Positions 9,247-18,414 are shown, counted from the first letter of the stretch. The stretch is DNA of 64,000 bases from Methylosinus sp. C49 (GCF_009936375.1 NZ_AP022332.1:1421501-1485500); one strand, 5' to 3'. The notes: generated by a model not told the origin, from the sequence alone. Made by a program: numbers and translations.

Positions 9247-9444
9247 ATGGGTCTTTCGCTTTCTTCCGCTTACGCTTGGGTCCGCTCGCGAGTCGTGGAG
9301 CCTTCGACCTGGGCCGGGACCGGCGTGGTGGCCGCGGTCGTGCATGCCGTCGCGCCCGGCGCGCTGGGCGACGGCGTGCTGGCGACGGCGGCGGCGCTCG
9401 GCGGGCTGATCGCGATCGTCGCGCCGGAAAAGGCGGCGGACTGA
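9247..9444 (+). CDS. Small holin-like membrane peptide
   Basis: About 65 residues with two hydrophobic stretches, WAGTGVVAAVVHAVAP (about 24-39) and GVLATAAALGGLIAIVAP (about 45-62), and a short charged end. I chose ATG 9247 because AAAGG at 9233-9237 is nine bases away; the in-frame ATG at 9238 touches that site. Position directly after the M15 peptidase suggests a holin or pinholin. No known holin family can be named, so the role is inferred from size, hydrophobicity and neighbour. Confidence 0.55.
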   Translation: MGLSLSSAYAWVRSRVVEPSTWAGTGVVAAVVHAVAPGALGDGVLATAAALGGLIAIVAPEKAAD

Positions 9445-9450
9445 CGGGAG

Positions 9451-9480
9451 GGCGGCGCCGGAGCCGAATTCGGCGCCGCC
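9451..9480 (+). terminator. GC-rich hairpin closing the phage/GTA module
   Basis: Ten bases GGCGGCGCCG and their exact complement CGGCGCCGCC surround a ten-base loop, seven bases after the holin-like stop. No T-run follows, so it is a weak candidate for intrinsic termination, but it marks the end of the tail/lysis gene run. Confidence 0.45.
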
Positions 9481-9571
9481 CCGGCGGCAAATCCGGGGCG
9501 CGCTGGCCGTTCCCTCGGCGTTCACTTGCCGTTCAGCAGACGCATCGCATAGATTTTGCGGGGAAAAACGA

Positions 9572-9898
9572 ATGCGTCGAATCGTGTCGAAATTGCTGGC
9601 TCTCATCGTCGCCGCGCCGCAGGCCGCATCTGCGATGGCCGCGGATCGGCCGGCGCTGCAATGCCTGCCGATCGGCGAGACCCGCCAGCTCATCTCGGAT
9701 CGGCGGCTCGGCGATCCTTTCGCCCTGATGCAGGCCGCGAGCGTCGCCGCCCATGCCGAGCCGATCAATGCTCGGCTCTGCCGGGAGCATGAGGAGCTCG
9801 TCTATGAGATCAGCCTGCTGCGCCGTGACGGGCGGGTGGTGCGGATTTATCTCGACGCGGCGACCGGCCAGCCCCATGCTGGCCATAAAGACCACTAA
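9572..9898 (+). CDS. Periplasmic PepSY-domain protein
   Basis: 108 residues with an N-terminal signal peptide (positive MRRIVSK, hydrophobic LLALIVAAPQAASA, predicted cut near residue 22-24). The rest contains two PepSY-like blocks, LMQAASVAAHAEPINARL and YEISLLRRDGRVVRIYLDAATGQP. PepSY proteins often modulate proteases or sensors in the periplasm. It lies 33 bases before an OmpR-type regulator and its kinase, as with other small periplasmic PepSY proteins paired with two-component systems. It may be an input or feedback component; that is inference. Confidence 0.75.
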   Translation: MRRIVSKLLALIVAAPQAASAMAADRPALQCLPIGETRQLISDRRLGDPFALMQAASVAAHAEPINARLCREHEELVYEISLLRRDGRVVRIYLDAATGQPHAGHKDH

Positions 9899-9931
9899 AA
9901 AGACGATTCGTCTGGGTGACGGAGGCGGGGC

Positions 9932-10606
9932 TTGCGGCTGCTGGTCGTGGAGGATGACAAGGATTTGAACCGGCAGCTCGTCGCCGCGCTGGAGCAGGCG
10001 GGCTATGCGGTCGATCGCGCCTTCGATGGCGAGGAGGGGCATTTTCTCGGCGACACCGAGCCCTATGACGCTGTCGTGCTCGACATCGGCCTGCCGAAAA
10101 AGGATGGCGTGACCGTGCTCGAGGAGTGGCGCGCCGCCGGTCGGATAATGCCGGTCTTGATCCTCACCGCGCGCGATCGCTGGAGCGACAAGGTGCAGGG
10201 CTTCGACGCCGGCGCCGATGATTATGTGGCCAAGCCTTTCCATATGGAGGAACTGCTCGCGCGGCTGCGCGCGCTGCTGCGCCGGGCCGCCGGCCATGCG
10301 ACCAGCGAGATCGTCTGCGGCCCGGTGCGGCTCGACACCAAGGCGGGGCGCGTCGTCGTCGATGGCGCGGCGGTGAAGCTCACCTCCCATGAATATCGGC
10401 TGCTCGCCTATCTGATGCATCATTCCGGGCGCGTCGTGTCGCGCAGCGAGATCGTCGAGCATCTCTACGATCAGGACTTCGACCGCGACTCCAACACGAT
10501 CGAGGTTTTTGTCGGTCGGCTGCGCAAGAAGCTCGGCGTCGATCTCATTCAGACGGTGCGCGGGCTCGGCTATATTGCGGCGCCGCCCGAGCCGGCGAAG
10601 CGCTGA
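9932..10606 (+). CDS. OmpR/PhoB-family response regulator
   Basis: 224 residues starting at TTG 9932 with GGAGG six bases upstream. The receiver domain (1-115) has the acidic pocket Glu7-Asp8-Asp9, phospho-acceptor Asp51 (VVLDIGLP), Thr79 and Lys101 (AKPF). The C-terminal winged helix (about 125-220) has SHEYRLLAYLMHHSGRVVSRSEI and SNTIEVFVGRLRKKLG, typical of OmpR-type DNA binding. The kinase gene follows after seven bases. The closest named relatives are PhoP/FeuP-type regulators of Rhizobiales; the exact regulon cannot be read here. Confidence 0.93.
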   Translation: MRLLVVEDDKDLNRQLVAALEQAGYAVDRAFDGEEGHFLGDTEPYDAVVLDIGLPKKDGVTVLEEWRAAGRIMPVLILTARDRWSDKVQGFDAGADDYVAKPFHMEELLARLRALLRRAAGHATSEIVCGPVRLDTKAGRVVVDGAAVKLTSHEYRLLAYLMHHSGRVVSRSEIVEHLYDQDFDRDSNTIEVFVGRLRKKLGVDLIQTVRGLGYIAAPPEPAKR

Positions 10607-10613
10607 CGACGCG

Positions 10614-11996
10614 ATGCGGCGATCGGGCTTTCCGGGGCGATCGATCGCGGCGCGGCTGTTCTTCGCCGCCGCGGCGCTCAGCTCCGTCGTGCTGATGATC
10701 GCCGGCCTCGCCCTCACCGAATATTATCGCCGCACGGCGGAAGAGGTGTTCGAGCAGCGGCTCGGCGTCTATCTGCGCGCCATCGTCGCCGATGTTTCCG
10801 AATCGGGCGAGGATGGGCGCAGCGGGCCGGGGCAGCTCGGCGATCCGCAATTCGAGCTGGCGCGCTCCGGCTGGTATTGGCAGATCACCCGTCTCGACGA
10901 TGAGGCGCATGAGATAAAGGCCTCGCGCTCGCTGTTCGCCGCGAAATTGCCGAAGCTCTCCGATCTGCATGTGCCGGCGGAGACCGGGGGCGTCAGGCGC
11001 GGCGTCGCGCTGGGGCCGGACGGGCGCTGGCTGCGCATCGTCGAGCGCGTCATCGATGTCGGCGATGTCGGCGTCTATCTCGTGCAAGTGGCGGCGACGA
11101 CGGAGGAGACCGAGAATCAGATCGCGCGTTTTCGCTGGTCGCTCATCGTCGCCTTCTCGCTGCTCGCCATTGCGCTGGCGCTCGCCACCGCGGTGCAGGT
11201 GAGCGTCGGCCTGCGGCCTTTGAAGCTGCTGCAGCGGGAATTATCGCTCATTCGCCGCGGCGAGCGCGGGCGCATAGAGAGCGCCTATCCGACCGAGGTT
11301 GCGCCGCTCGCCGAGGAGCTCAATCTGATGATCTCCGCCAATCGCGACATTGTGGAGCGCTCGCGCACGCAGGTCGGCAATCTCGCCCATGCTCTGAAGA
11401 CGCCGCTCAGCGTCATCGTCAATGAGGCGGACGCCGCGCCCTCGCCGCTCGCCGCCAAGGTGGGCGAGCAGGCGACGCTGATGCGCGATCAGATCTCCTT
11501 CTATCTCGAGCGCGCGCGGGCGGCTGCGCGCGCCGGCGCCATAGGCGCGACGACGGAGGTCGCGCCCGTGGTGGCGGCGCTGCTGCGCACTTTCGGCAAA
11601 ATCTACGGCGAGCGCGGAGTCGCATTCTCGGGCGAGGCCGCGGCGGAGCTGCGTTTTCTGGGCGAGCGGCAGGACCTCGAGGAGATCGTCGGCAATCTGC
11701 TCGACAATGCGGGCAAATGGGCGGCGAGCGAGGTGCGGCTGTCCGTGGCGCTGGAGAATGCGGAGGCCGGGCGCAGCCGGCTCGTTTTCAACATTGACGA
11801 TGATGGTCCAGGTCTCGCGGCGGAATTTCGCGCGCAGGCGACGCGGCGCGGCCAAAGGCTCGACGAGACTCGGCCGGGGACGGGACTCGGCCTTTCCATC
11901 GTCGCGCATCTCACCGCCGACTATGGCGGCGCGCTCGCGCTCGACGACAGCCCGCTCGGCGGGCTCCGAGCGCAGGCGCGATTGCCGGGCCTTTGA
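10614..11996 (+). CDS. Membrane sensor histidine kinase
   Basis: 460 residues from ATG 10614; earlier starts overlap the regulator. There are two membrane segments (about 12-36 and 175-196) around a periplasmic sensor region of about 135 residues, then a HAMP-like linker. The phospho-acceptor is His259 in NLAHALKTPLS. The ATPase domain has the N-box NLLDNAGKWA (361-370), G1 DDDGPGL (395-401) and G2 GTGLGL (422-427). The layout and the His-box context resemble PhoQ/FeuQ kinases. It should phosphorylate the regulator encoded just upstream; the ligand is unknown. Confidence 0.93.
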   Translation: MRRSGFPGRSIAARLFFAAAALSSVVLMIAGLALTEYYRRTAEEVFEQRLGVYLRAIVADVSESGEDGRSGPGQLGDPQFELARSGWYWQITRLDDEAHEIKASRSLFAAKLPKLSDLHVPAETGGVRRGVALGPDGRWLRIVERVIDVGDVGVYLVQVAATTEETENQIARFRWSLIVAFSLLAIALALATAVQVSVGLRPLKLLQRELSLIRRGERGRIESAYPTEVAPLAEELNLMISANRDIVERSRTQVGNLAHALKTPLSVIVNEADAAPSPLAAKVGEQATLMRDQISFYLERARAAARAGAIGATTEVAPVVAALLRTFGKIYGERGVAFSGEAAAELRFLGERQDLEEIVGNLLDNAGKWAASEVRLSVALENAEAGRSRLVFNIDDDGPGLAAEFRAQATRRGQRLDETRPGTGLGLSIVAHLTADYGGALALDDSPLGGLRAQARLPGL

Positions 11997-12050
11997 CAGA
12001 GTGAGGGCCTTGCGGCAAAGGAGAGCCGATTGCGCCAGCGGAGAGAAGTC

Positions 12051-12464
12051 ATGTCGAGACAGGCGAATTCGGCGATCGTCAGAATCGCGGCGGCCATGGG
12101 CCTGTGCTGCGTCGCGCTCGCCGTCTCGGGCTGCAATTCCACCGAATCTTCCGCTCCGGCCGCGGCCGTCGTCGTCGCGCCCGAGCCTCCCGCGCCGGGC
12201 GTCATCGGCGCCGCCATCGGACGCGAGCTGGACGCCGCCGATCGCGTGACCGCCGTGGCCGCGCAACAGGAGGCGGTCGCCTCCGGCCAGCGCAAGAGCT
12301 GGCGCGGAACCCATGGCGCTTATGGCTTTATCGAGCCGGGGCCGGAAGCGGCCTTCGGCGGCTGCCGGGATTATACGCATAAGATTTTCATCGACGGCCG
12401 GCCGCAGCAGGCCAAGGGCCAGGCCTGCAAGAAGCCGGACGGCGCTTGGCGCGTGACGAGCTGA
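12051..12464 (+). CDS. RT0821/Lpp0805-like surface lipoprotein
   Basis: 137 residues from ATG 12051 behind GAGAGAAG. A type II signal with lipobox AVSGC puts the lipid-bearing Cys at residue 28. After a Pro/Ala-rich spacer come IGRELDAADRVTAVAAQQEA, SWRGTHGAYGF and a C-terminal GCRDY...QGQACKKPDGAW-like block with two Cys, the layout of the RT0821/Lpp0805 surface protein family (17-kDa antigen relatives). It follows the kinase gene by 54 bases on the same strand and may share its transcript. Function is unknown beyond envelope association. Confidence 0.72.
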   Translation: MSRQANSAIVRIAAAMGLCCVALAVSGCNSTESSAPAAAVVVAPEPPAPGVIGAAIGRELDAADRVTAVAAQQEAVASGQRKSWRGTHGAYGFIEPGPEAAFGGCRDYTHKIFIDGRPQQAKGQACKKPDGAWRVTS

Positions 12465-12581
12465 GAAATCGTCGATCTCTTTCCGCTGTCGGATCGATGG
12501 GAGCGTGCGCGAGCGGGCGAACTGCGACTCGCGCGCGGCGTCGCTTTGAAAGCTCGCTCCTCGGAGCGATGATGCGAAGCT

Positions 12582-12667
12582 TGGTGCGGACGGCGGGGAT
12601 CGAACCCGCATGGGCATGGCCCGAGGGATTTTAAGTCCCTTGCGTCTACCGGTTCCGCCACGTCCGC
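12582..12667 (-). tRNA. tRNA-Leu (anticodon UAA)
   Basis: On the minus strand an 86-base cloverleaf can be drawn: acceptor GCGGACG pairs with CGTCCGC, discriminator A and an encoded CCA. The anticodon loop CTTAAAA sits on stem AGGGA/TCCCT and gives anticodon UAA. A long variable arm (CGGGCCATGCCCATG region) identifies a class II tRNA, and GGTTCGATCCC is the T arm. Leucine is the expected identity. Confidence 0.95.
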
Positions 12668-12772
12668 GATTCGCGCAGTGATAGCGCAGCGCGCAGGCCG
12701 CGGCAAACAGAGACCTCAACCTCGGGTTAACCGTGAGGACGATAAGCCTTTGCGATCCGCCCAGGAGCCGCC

Positions 12773-14743
12773 ATGCGCTTCTTCGGGCGCAAAGCGCCGG
12801 GGAGTCGATTGCTCAGCTCGACCGATCAAGCCTTCCGCCGCGAGATCGCGCGGCCGTCGCGAATCGCCCTCGGCGCAATCGCGCCGCTCGCCGCCTGCGC
12901 GGCGATCTTCCTGCTGTTGCGGCCCTATTACGGGCTCGAGCATGATGCGGTGATCTATATGGGCCGCGGCCTCGCCGATCTCGATCCGCAGGGCGTCGGC
13001 CGCGACATCATGTTCCGCTACGACGGACAATCGAAATTCAGCGTCTTCTCGCGGCTGGTCGATCTGCTCATTCCCGCTCTCGGCCTCGCCGCGGCGGCCA
13101 AGGCGCTCGCTCTTTCGGGCTGCGCGCTCTGGTTCGCGGCGCTGGCGGCGCTCGCCGCGCGCCTCGCGCGAGGGGCGGCTCTGATAGCGCTGCTGCTGCT
13201 CGTGGCCGCTTTCGACAGCTCCTATGGCGGATTCGGCGTCTTTCATTTCGCCGAGCCTTTCGCGACGCCGAGGCCCTTCGCCGAGGCTTTCGTTCTCGCC
13301 GCTCTCGCGGCGCTGCTCGCCGAGCGGCGATGGGTCGCGATCGGCTTTCTGCTGGCGGCCGCGGCCTTTCACCCGATCATCGCCGCGCCGGGCTTTCTGG
13401 TCGCGCTGCTCTATGAAGGAATGAAAGATCGCCGCATTCTCATCGCCGCGCTCGGCGTCGGCGCGGGGGCGCTGGTCGCGGCGCTCGCTGGCGCGCCGCT
13501 GCTCGAGCGGCTGACGGCGCGCATCGATTCGCAATGGGCGGCGATCGTCTCCCTCCGCAGCGATTATATTTTCCTCTCCGACTGGCCGGCGAGCACATGG
13601 ATCGCAATGCTGCGGCAGGCGAGCACGCTGCTGCTGGCAGCGAGCCTTTCGCCGCCTCCCGCGCGGCGTCTGCTCTTTTGCGTGATCGGCGCGGTCGGCC
13701 TCGGGCTTTCGGCGAGCTTTCTGCTCGGCGATGTGCTGATGCGCGAGCTGGCGGCGCAGGCGCAGGCCTGGCGCGCGCTCTGGCTCGCCGCCGCTTTCGC
13801 GCCGCTGGCGCTCGGACTCGCCGCGCCGGCTCTGTGGCGGGACGGCGTTCAGGGACGCATCGCGCTCACGCTTCTCGTGACGAGCTGGATTTTGCGCGCG
13901 GCGCCGGAGAGCGCCTTTCTGGCGGTTATCGCGGCGCTCGCCTGGTGGGGCCGCGCGCGCTGGCGCCATATTCCGCTCGGCTTGCTGGAGCGCGCGCTCG
14001 TCGCGCTCTGCGGCCTCTGTGCGGTCATCGTGCTCGGTGCGGCGCTGTGGTTCGCGCGGGAATATGTCCGCGTCGCGCCGAGCGAGGATTCGATCCTGCC
14101 GGCAGTGCTGCGCGCCGGCGAGCCCGCCTTCGTCCCGCTCCTTTTGCTGGCGCTCGCCATGCTGATCGACGCATGGCGGCCGCGGCCGATCATTGCCGCG
14201 GGCGTTGCGGTTCTCGCCGCGCCGCTGGCGGCCTATTGCTGGATAAACGAGCCATTCCCGCTGCGCTCGGCCGACGTCCATCCGCCGGAGCTGGAGGCGA
14301 TGGTCGCGCCGCGTGACGGCGAAGTGCTGTGGGTGAACGACAAGCTGGCGCCTTGGGTGTGGCTCGGCCGCGCCAATTGGGCCTCGCGCGTGCAGGGGGC
14401 GGGCGTCGTCTTCTCGCGGCCGCTGGCGCTGGAATGGCGCGAGCGCATGGGATTTCTGCGTGATCTCGGCTGGGTGGCCGACAGCGCGCTGAAGCCGCGC
14501 ACCGATGATGTGATCGATTTTCCGCCCTTCACGCGCGCTTCGCTCGAGCGCCTCTGCGCCCGCCCGGACGCCCCGGCCTATGTCGTCGGCGCGATCGAAT
14601 CGCCGCGCGCGCTCGCCGAGGGGTTGGAGGCACGCTTCTGGCGCGGTCCGCCGCGCTTCTCGCTGCATCTCGCCGGCGGGGCGCCGCATTGGACGCCGAT
14701 CGAGCATTACGCCATCTTCGATTGCGCGGCCTATCGGCGATAG
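12773..14743 (+). CDS. Polytopic membrane protein of unknown function
   Basis: 656 residues with AGGAG five bases before the ATG. After a short basic N-terminus, about 11-13 hydrophobic segments fill residues 30-510; the last 150 residues are soluble and probably face the periplasm. A conserved-looking first loop (YYGLEHDAVIYMGRGLADLDPQGVGRDIMFRYDG) holds acidic residues after the first helix, as in GT-C glycosyltransferase folds, where the catalytic Asp/Glu lies in that loop. That similarity is in layout only; I recognise no named family. It is transcribed away from the tRNA and toward the convergent gpt gene. Confidence 0.7.
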   Translation: MRFFGRKAPGSRLLSSTDQAFRREIARPSRIALGAIAPLAACAAIFLLLRPYYGLEHDAVIYMGRGLADLDPQGVGRDIMFRYDGQSKFSVFSRLVDLLIPALGLAAAAKALALSGCALWFAALAALAARLARGAALIALLLLVAAFDSSYGGFGVFHFAEPFATPRPFAEAFVLAALAALLAERRWVAIGFLLAAAAFHPIIAAPGFLVALLYEGMKDRRILIAALGVGAGALVAALAGAPLLERLTARIDSQWAAIVSLRSDYIFLSDWPASTWIAMLRQASTLLLAASLSPPPARRLLFCVIGAVGLGLSASFLLGDVLMRELAAQAQAWRALWLAAAFAPLALGLAAPALWRDGVQGRIALTLLVTSWILRAAPESAFLAVIAALAWWGRARWRHIPLGLLERALVALCGLCAVIVLGAALWFAREYVRVAPSEDSILPAVLRAGEPAFVPLLLLALAMLIDAWRPRPIIAAGVAVLAAPLAAYCWINEPFPLRSADVHPPELEAMVAPRDGEVLWVNDKLAPWVWLGRANWASRVQGAGVVFSRPLALEWRERMGFLRDLGWVADSALKPRTDDVIDFPPFTRASLERLCARPDAPAYVVGAIESPRALAEGLEARFWRGPPRFSLHLAGGAPHWTPIEHYAIFDCAAYRR

Positions 14744-14750
14744 GCGGCCG

Positions 14751-15236
14751 TCAGGACGATCCTCTGGCGATCGGCGCCTGAAAGCTGAGGCCGGTGTCCC
14801 AGGGAAAAAAGATCCAAGTGTCCTGCGAGACCTCGGTGACGAAAGTGTCGACCAGCGGCCGGCCCTGCGGCTTGGCGTAGACAGTGGCGAAATGCGCCTT
14901 GGGCAGCAGGGCGCGCACGACCTTCGCCGTCGCGCCCGTATCGACGAGATCGTCGACGATCAGCACCTCCTCGCTCGGCAGGGTGAGGATCGTCTCGGAG
15001 AGCGGCTTCAGCACGCGGACCTCGCCGCGCTGGGTCTCGTCCTGATAGCTGGCGACGCCGATCGTATCGATGACGCGAATGCCGAGCTCGCGCGCGACGA
15101 CGCCGGCCGGCACCAGCCCACCGCGCGTCACCGCGACAATGGCGGAGAAGCCGCCCACCGCCGAAAGCCGCCAGGCGAGCGCGCGCGCATCGCGGTGAAA
15201 CGCGTCCCAGGATACCGGAAAGGCTTTGTCTTCCAT
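14751..15236 (-). CDS. gpt: Xanthine(-guanine) phosphoribosyltransferase
   Basis: 161 residues from ATG at 15236; a start 36 bases earlier would overlap the upstream gene's end. The PRPP-binding motif [13 protein letters not shown] (91-103) and the early [18 protein letters not shown] are those of type I phosphoribosyltransferases of the Gpt type, which turn xanthine or guanine and PRPP into XMP or GMP. The C-terminal WIFFPWDT matches the Gpt end that closes over the base. It lies 19 bases after the CinA-like gene, probably in one operon. Confidence 0.88.
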   Translation of the reverse strand: MEDKAFPVSWDAFHRDARALAWRLSAVGGFSAIVAVTRGGLVPAGVVARELGIRVIDTIGVASYQDETQRGEVRVLKPLSETILTLPSEEVLIVDDLVDTGATAKVVRALLPKAHFATVYAKPQGRPLVDTFVTEVSQDTWIFFPWDTGLSFQAPIARGSS

Positions 15237-15255
15237 TTGTGGTGACCTTCTCGCC

Positions 15256-16008
15256 TCAGAGCGGGGTTCCATTGGCGGTGAGCTCGACGATCAGCTTGCG
15301 CACTTTCTGCGTCGCCGCCTCCAGCTCGGCGCCGTCGCGGCTCCGCAGCACGATCTGATTGCGCACGCCGGCGCTGGAGAAGGAGGGATAGGAGCCGACC
15401 GTCACCCGCTCATGCTCCTTGGCGATGCGCTCGAGATCGGCCGCGTAGCGTCCTTCTGGAATATTATGCGCGTCGACGGTCGTGACCTGCACCTTCACGC
15501 CTTTGACAATGCGTCCCGCCGCGGCGTCCAGCATGGCCTGCATGATGATCGGCACGCCGGCCATGACGATGACATTGCCGATCATGAAGCCCGGCGCCTT
15601 GGAAATGGCGTTCTCGATGAGATCGGCGCCCTGCGGAATGCGGGCCATGCGCCGGCGGGCCGGATTGAGGTCCTGCGGGGCGATGCGCTCCAGCAGCAGG
15701 GCGATGGCGCGCTCATCCTCGCCGATCGGCACGCCGAAGGCCTTGGCCACGGCGTCGGCGGTGATGTCGTCATGGGTGGGGCCGATGCCGCCCGTGGTGA
15801 AGACATAGCCATAGCGGGAGCGAAGCGCATTCAGCGCGGCGACGATCTCCTCTTCTATATCGGGCACGACGCGCACCTCGCGCAGGTCCACCCCCAATTC
15901 GCCCAGATATTTGGCGATATAATTGGTATTGAGGTCCTGTGTGCGGCCGGAGAGGATCTCGTCTCCGATCACGAGCACGGCGGCCGTAACGATCTCTTCG
16001 CGCTCCAT
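15256..16008 (-). CDS. CinA-like molybdopterin-binding domain protein
   Basis: 250 residues from ATG 16008, with AGGAG upstream on the minus strand; an extension to 16122 is Arg-rich and unlikely. The MoCF/CinA fold is clear: [31 protein letters not shown] near the N-terminus and [23 protein letters not shown] at about 90-112. It lacks the C-terminal CinA deamidase domain, as in the stand-alone COG1058 proteins of alphaproteobacteria. Related domains act on pyridine nucleotides or ADP-ribose; the true substrate here is not known. Divergent from map. Confidence 0.85.
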   Translation of the reverse strand: MEREEIVTAAVLVIGDEILSGRTQDLNTNYIAKYLGELGVDLREVRVVPDIEEEIVAALNALRSRYGYVFTTGGIGPTHDDITADAVAKAFGVPIGEDERAIALLLERIAPQDLNPARRRMARIPQGADLIENAISKAPGFMIGNVIVMAGVPIIMQAMLDAAAGRIVKGVKVQVTTVDAHNIPEGRYAADLERIAKEHERVTVGSYPSFSSAGVRNQIVLRSRDGAELEAATQKVRKLIVELTANGTPL

Positions 16009-16171
16009 CGGGCCGCTCCTCGAGGTCAGTCTCGCCCGAACTCTATGCCACCGGCGCCGCCGAGGCCAGCCTCCGGGCCGACTTGCAGCGGCGTCGCGCG
16101 CATCTTGCTTTGGCGGCGTCAATTTCTTAATTTAAAAGCTGAAGCCGGCGACGACCAACAGAGAGTTCAGC

Positions 16172-17038
16172 ATGACATTCGTCGAGTCCCACCTCGCGGG
16201 CTCGGGCCGCAAGAGCGGCCAGATCAAGCTTCACGGCCCCGAGGACTTCGAGGGCATGCGTCTCGCCGGCCGGGTGACGGCCGAGGCGCTGGACATGCTC
16301 GTCCCGCATGTGAAGCCCGGCGTCACCACCAAGGAGCTGGACGATCTCGTCTTCGACTTCGCCATAGCCAACGGCGCCTATCCGGCCCCGCTCGATTATC
16401 GCGGCTATCGCAAATCCATCTGCACCTCGATCAATCACGTCGTCTGCCACGGCATTCCAGACGACAAGCCCCTGCGCGACGGCGATATCGTCAATGTCGA
16501 CGTGACCTTCATCATCAACGGCTGGCATGGCGACGCCAGCCGCATGTTCGCCGTGGGCGAGGTTCCGCGCCGCGCCCAGCGGCTCATCGACGTGACCTAT
16601 GAGAGCCTGATGCGCGGCATATCCGTGGTGAAGCCGGGCGCCACCACCGGCGACATAGGCGCGGCGATCCAGCGTTTCGCCGAGGCCGAGCGCTGCTCCG
16701 TGGTGCGGGATTTCTGCGGCCATGGGCTCGGCCGGCTGTTCCACGACGAGCCGAATATTCTGCATTACGGCGTCGCCGGGCAGGGCGTGGAGCTACGGCC
16801 AGGCATGTTCTTCACCATAGAGCCGATGATCAATCTCGGCCGGCCGCAGGTGAAGATCCTCGGCGACGGCTGGACCGCCGTCACCCGCGACCGCTCGCTC
16901 TCGGCGCAGTTCGAGCATTCGCTCGGCGTGACCGAGACGGGGGTGGAAATCTTCACCGCCTCGCCCGCCGGGCTCGACAATCCCAATGGCGCCTCGTCCA
17001 ACGGCGCCTCGCCGGACGCGGCCGCCGGCGCCGAATGA
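16172..17038 (+). CDS. map: Type I methionine aminopeptidase
   Basis: 288 residues. All metal and catalytic residues are in place: His93 (VCHGIP), Asp110 (NVDVT), Asp121 (HGDASR), His184 (GHGLG), Glu217 (TIEPM) and Glu248 (QFEHS). The enzyme removes the initiator Met from nascent proteins in the cytosol. The N-terminus and an Asn/Ala/Ser-rich C-terminal tail (about 265-288) are somewhat longer than in E. coli. Its stop overlaps the radC start by four bases, so the two are probably cotranslated. Confidence 0.95.
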   Translation: MTFVESHLAGSGRKSGQIKLHGPEDFEGMRLAGRVTAEALDMLVPHVKPGVTTKELDDLVFDFAIANGAYPAPLDYRGYRKSICTSINHVVCHGIPDDKPLRDGDIVNVDVTFIINGWHGDASRMFAVGEVPRRAQRLIDVTYESLMRGISVVKPGATTGDIGAAIQRFAEAERCSVVRDFCGHGLGRLFHDEPNILHYGVAGQGVELRPGMFFTIEPMINLGRPQVKILGDGWTAVTRDRSLSAQFEHSLGVTETGVEIFTASPAGLDNPNGASSNGASPDAAAGAE

Positions 17039-17775
17039 GCGAGGCGCGCGTCCCGAGGCGCCGACCGGCCGGCGAGAAGCCCGCCGACGGTCTGCGCGAG
17101 GAGGCGCCGCATTTTCATGGCCACAGGCAGAGGCTGCGCGACCGTTTCCTCGAGGCGGGCGAAGCCGCGCTCGCCGATTACGAGCTGTTGGAGCTGGTGC
17201 TCTATCGCGCCATTCCACGGCGCGACGTCAAGCCTCTGGCCAAGGCGCTGATCGCGCGATTCGGCTCTTTCTCCGAGGTGGCGGCGGCGCGGCCGGAGCG
17301 GCTGCGCGAGATCGACGGGCTCGGCGAGGCGGCGATCTGCGAGCTGAAGCTGATGGAGGCGACAGCGAGGCGCCTCGCGCGCAGCAATCTGCAGAAGCGG
17401 ACCGTGCTCGGCTCCTTCATCGATGTGATCGACTATTGCCGCACGGCCATGGCCTATGCCGAGCGCGAGGAGTTCCGCATTCTCTTCCTCGACAAGCGCA
17501 ACGCCTTGATCGCCGACGAGGTTCAGGGCGTCGGCACGGTGGATCACACGCCCGTCTATCCGCGCGAGGTGGTGCGGCGGGCGCTGGAATTGGGCTCTTC
17601 CGCGCTGATATTGGCGCATAATCACCCATCCGGCGATCCGACGCCTTCCACCGCCGACATTCGCATGACGCTGGACATTATCGCCATAGCGCAGCCTTTC
17701 GGCATCGCCGTGCACGACCATCTGATCGTCGGGCGGAACGGACATTCGAGCCTGAAGGGGCTGAAATTCATTTGA
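17035..17775 (+). CDS. radC: RadC-family JAB/MPN domain protein
   Basis: 246 residues. An N-terminal helix-hairpin-helix-like part (about 50-115, [20 protein letters not shown] and [13 protein letters not shown]) is followed by the RadC MPN domain with the JAMM zinc motif AHNHPSGDP (194-202), His195, His197 and Asp201. Despite the name, a direct role in DNA repair is doubtful for the family; it is predicted to be a metalloprotease or nuclease. Coupled to map through an ATGA overlap, a common pairing in this order. Confidence 0.93.
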   Translation: MSEARVPRRRPAGEKPADGLREEAPHFHGHRQRLRDRFLEAGEAALADYELLELVLYRAIPRRDVKPLAKALIARFGSFSEVAAARPERLREIDGLGEAAICELKLMEATARRLARSNLQKRTVLGSFIDVIDYCRTAMAYAEREEFRILFLDKRNALIADEVQGVGTVDHTPVYPREVVRRALELGSSALILAHNHPSGDPTPSTADIRMTLDIIAIAQPFGIAVHDHLIVGRNGHSSLKGLKFI

Positions 17776-17784
17776 GGCGCCGCC

Positions 17785-18414
17785 TCAAAACTCGATTCCC
17801 GCCTGCGCCTTCACCCCAGCCTGGAAGTGATGCTTGACCATTGTCATCTCGGTGACGAGATCGGCCGCCGCGATCAGCTCCGGCTTGGCGTTGCGGCCGG
17901 TGACGACAATATGGAGATCGTCCCGCCGCGCCGTCAGCGCCGCGATCACCTCATCGAGCGGCAGATGCTCATAGCGGAGCGCGATCGACAATTCGTCGAG
18001 CACGAGCAGCCGAATCGTTTTTGAAGCCATCAGCTCCTTCGCCTTCTCCCAGGCGCGCCTCGCCGCCGCCTCGTCGCGGGCGCGGTCCTGCGTCTCCCAG
18101 GTGAAGCCCTCGCCGAGCGTGTGCCAGGCGAGCAGTCTGTCCTCGCCGCCGAGCTTCTCGAGAATGCGGCGCTCGCCCGTATCCCAGGCGCCTTTGCCGA
18201 ATTGCACGACGCCCACCGCGAGCCCATGCCCCATCGCTCGCAGAGCGAGGCCGAAGGCCGCGGTCGACTTGCCCTTGCCGGGGCCGGTATGGACCATCAG
18301 CAGGCCCTTTTCGGCGATGCTCTTGCCGGCGACCTCTGCGTCCTGCACGGCCTTGCGCTTCTCCATCTTCTCGCGATGGCGGCGGGCGGCGTCTTCTTCC
18401 GCGAATTCCGACAT
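17785..18414 (-). CDS. cobO: Cob(I)yrinic acid a,c-diamide adenosyltransferase
   Basis: 209 residues. The P-loop TGPGKGKST (43-51) and the LVLDELSIALRYEHLPLDEV and TGRNAKPELIAAADLVTEM blocks identify the CobA/CobO corrinoid adenosyltransferase, which transfers 5'-deoxyadenosine from ATP to Co(I). Longer upstream readings on this strand run through the riboswitch and cbtB and are not real. The gene is the minus-strand arm of the cobalamin cluster; about 50 bases separate its start from the plus-strand riboswitch, so the two arms have divergent promoters in a very tight space. Confidence 0.94.
   Translation of the reverse strand: MSEFAEEDAARRHREKMEKRKAVQDAEVAGKSIAEKGLLMVHTGPGKGKSTAAFGLALRAMGHGLAVGVVQFGKGAWDTGERRILEKLGGEDRLLAWHTLGEGFTWETQDRARDEAAARRAWEKAKELMASKTIRLLVLDELSIALRYEHLPLDEVIAALTARRDDLHIVVTGRNAKPELIAAADLVTEMTMVKHHFQAGVKAQAGIEF

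Noticed and set aside
12582-12667. tRNA-Leu as attachment site of the phage-like module
   Set aside because: Three kilobases of host-type genes (PepSY, two-component pair, lipoprotein) lie between, and no direct repeat of the tRNA end was seen near the module.
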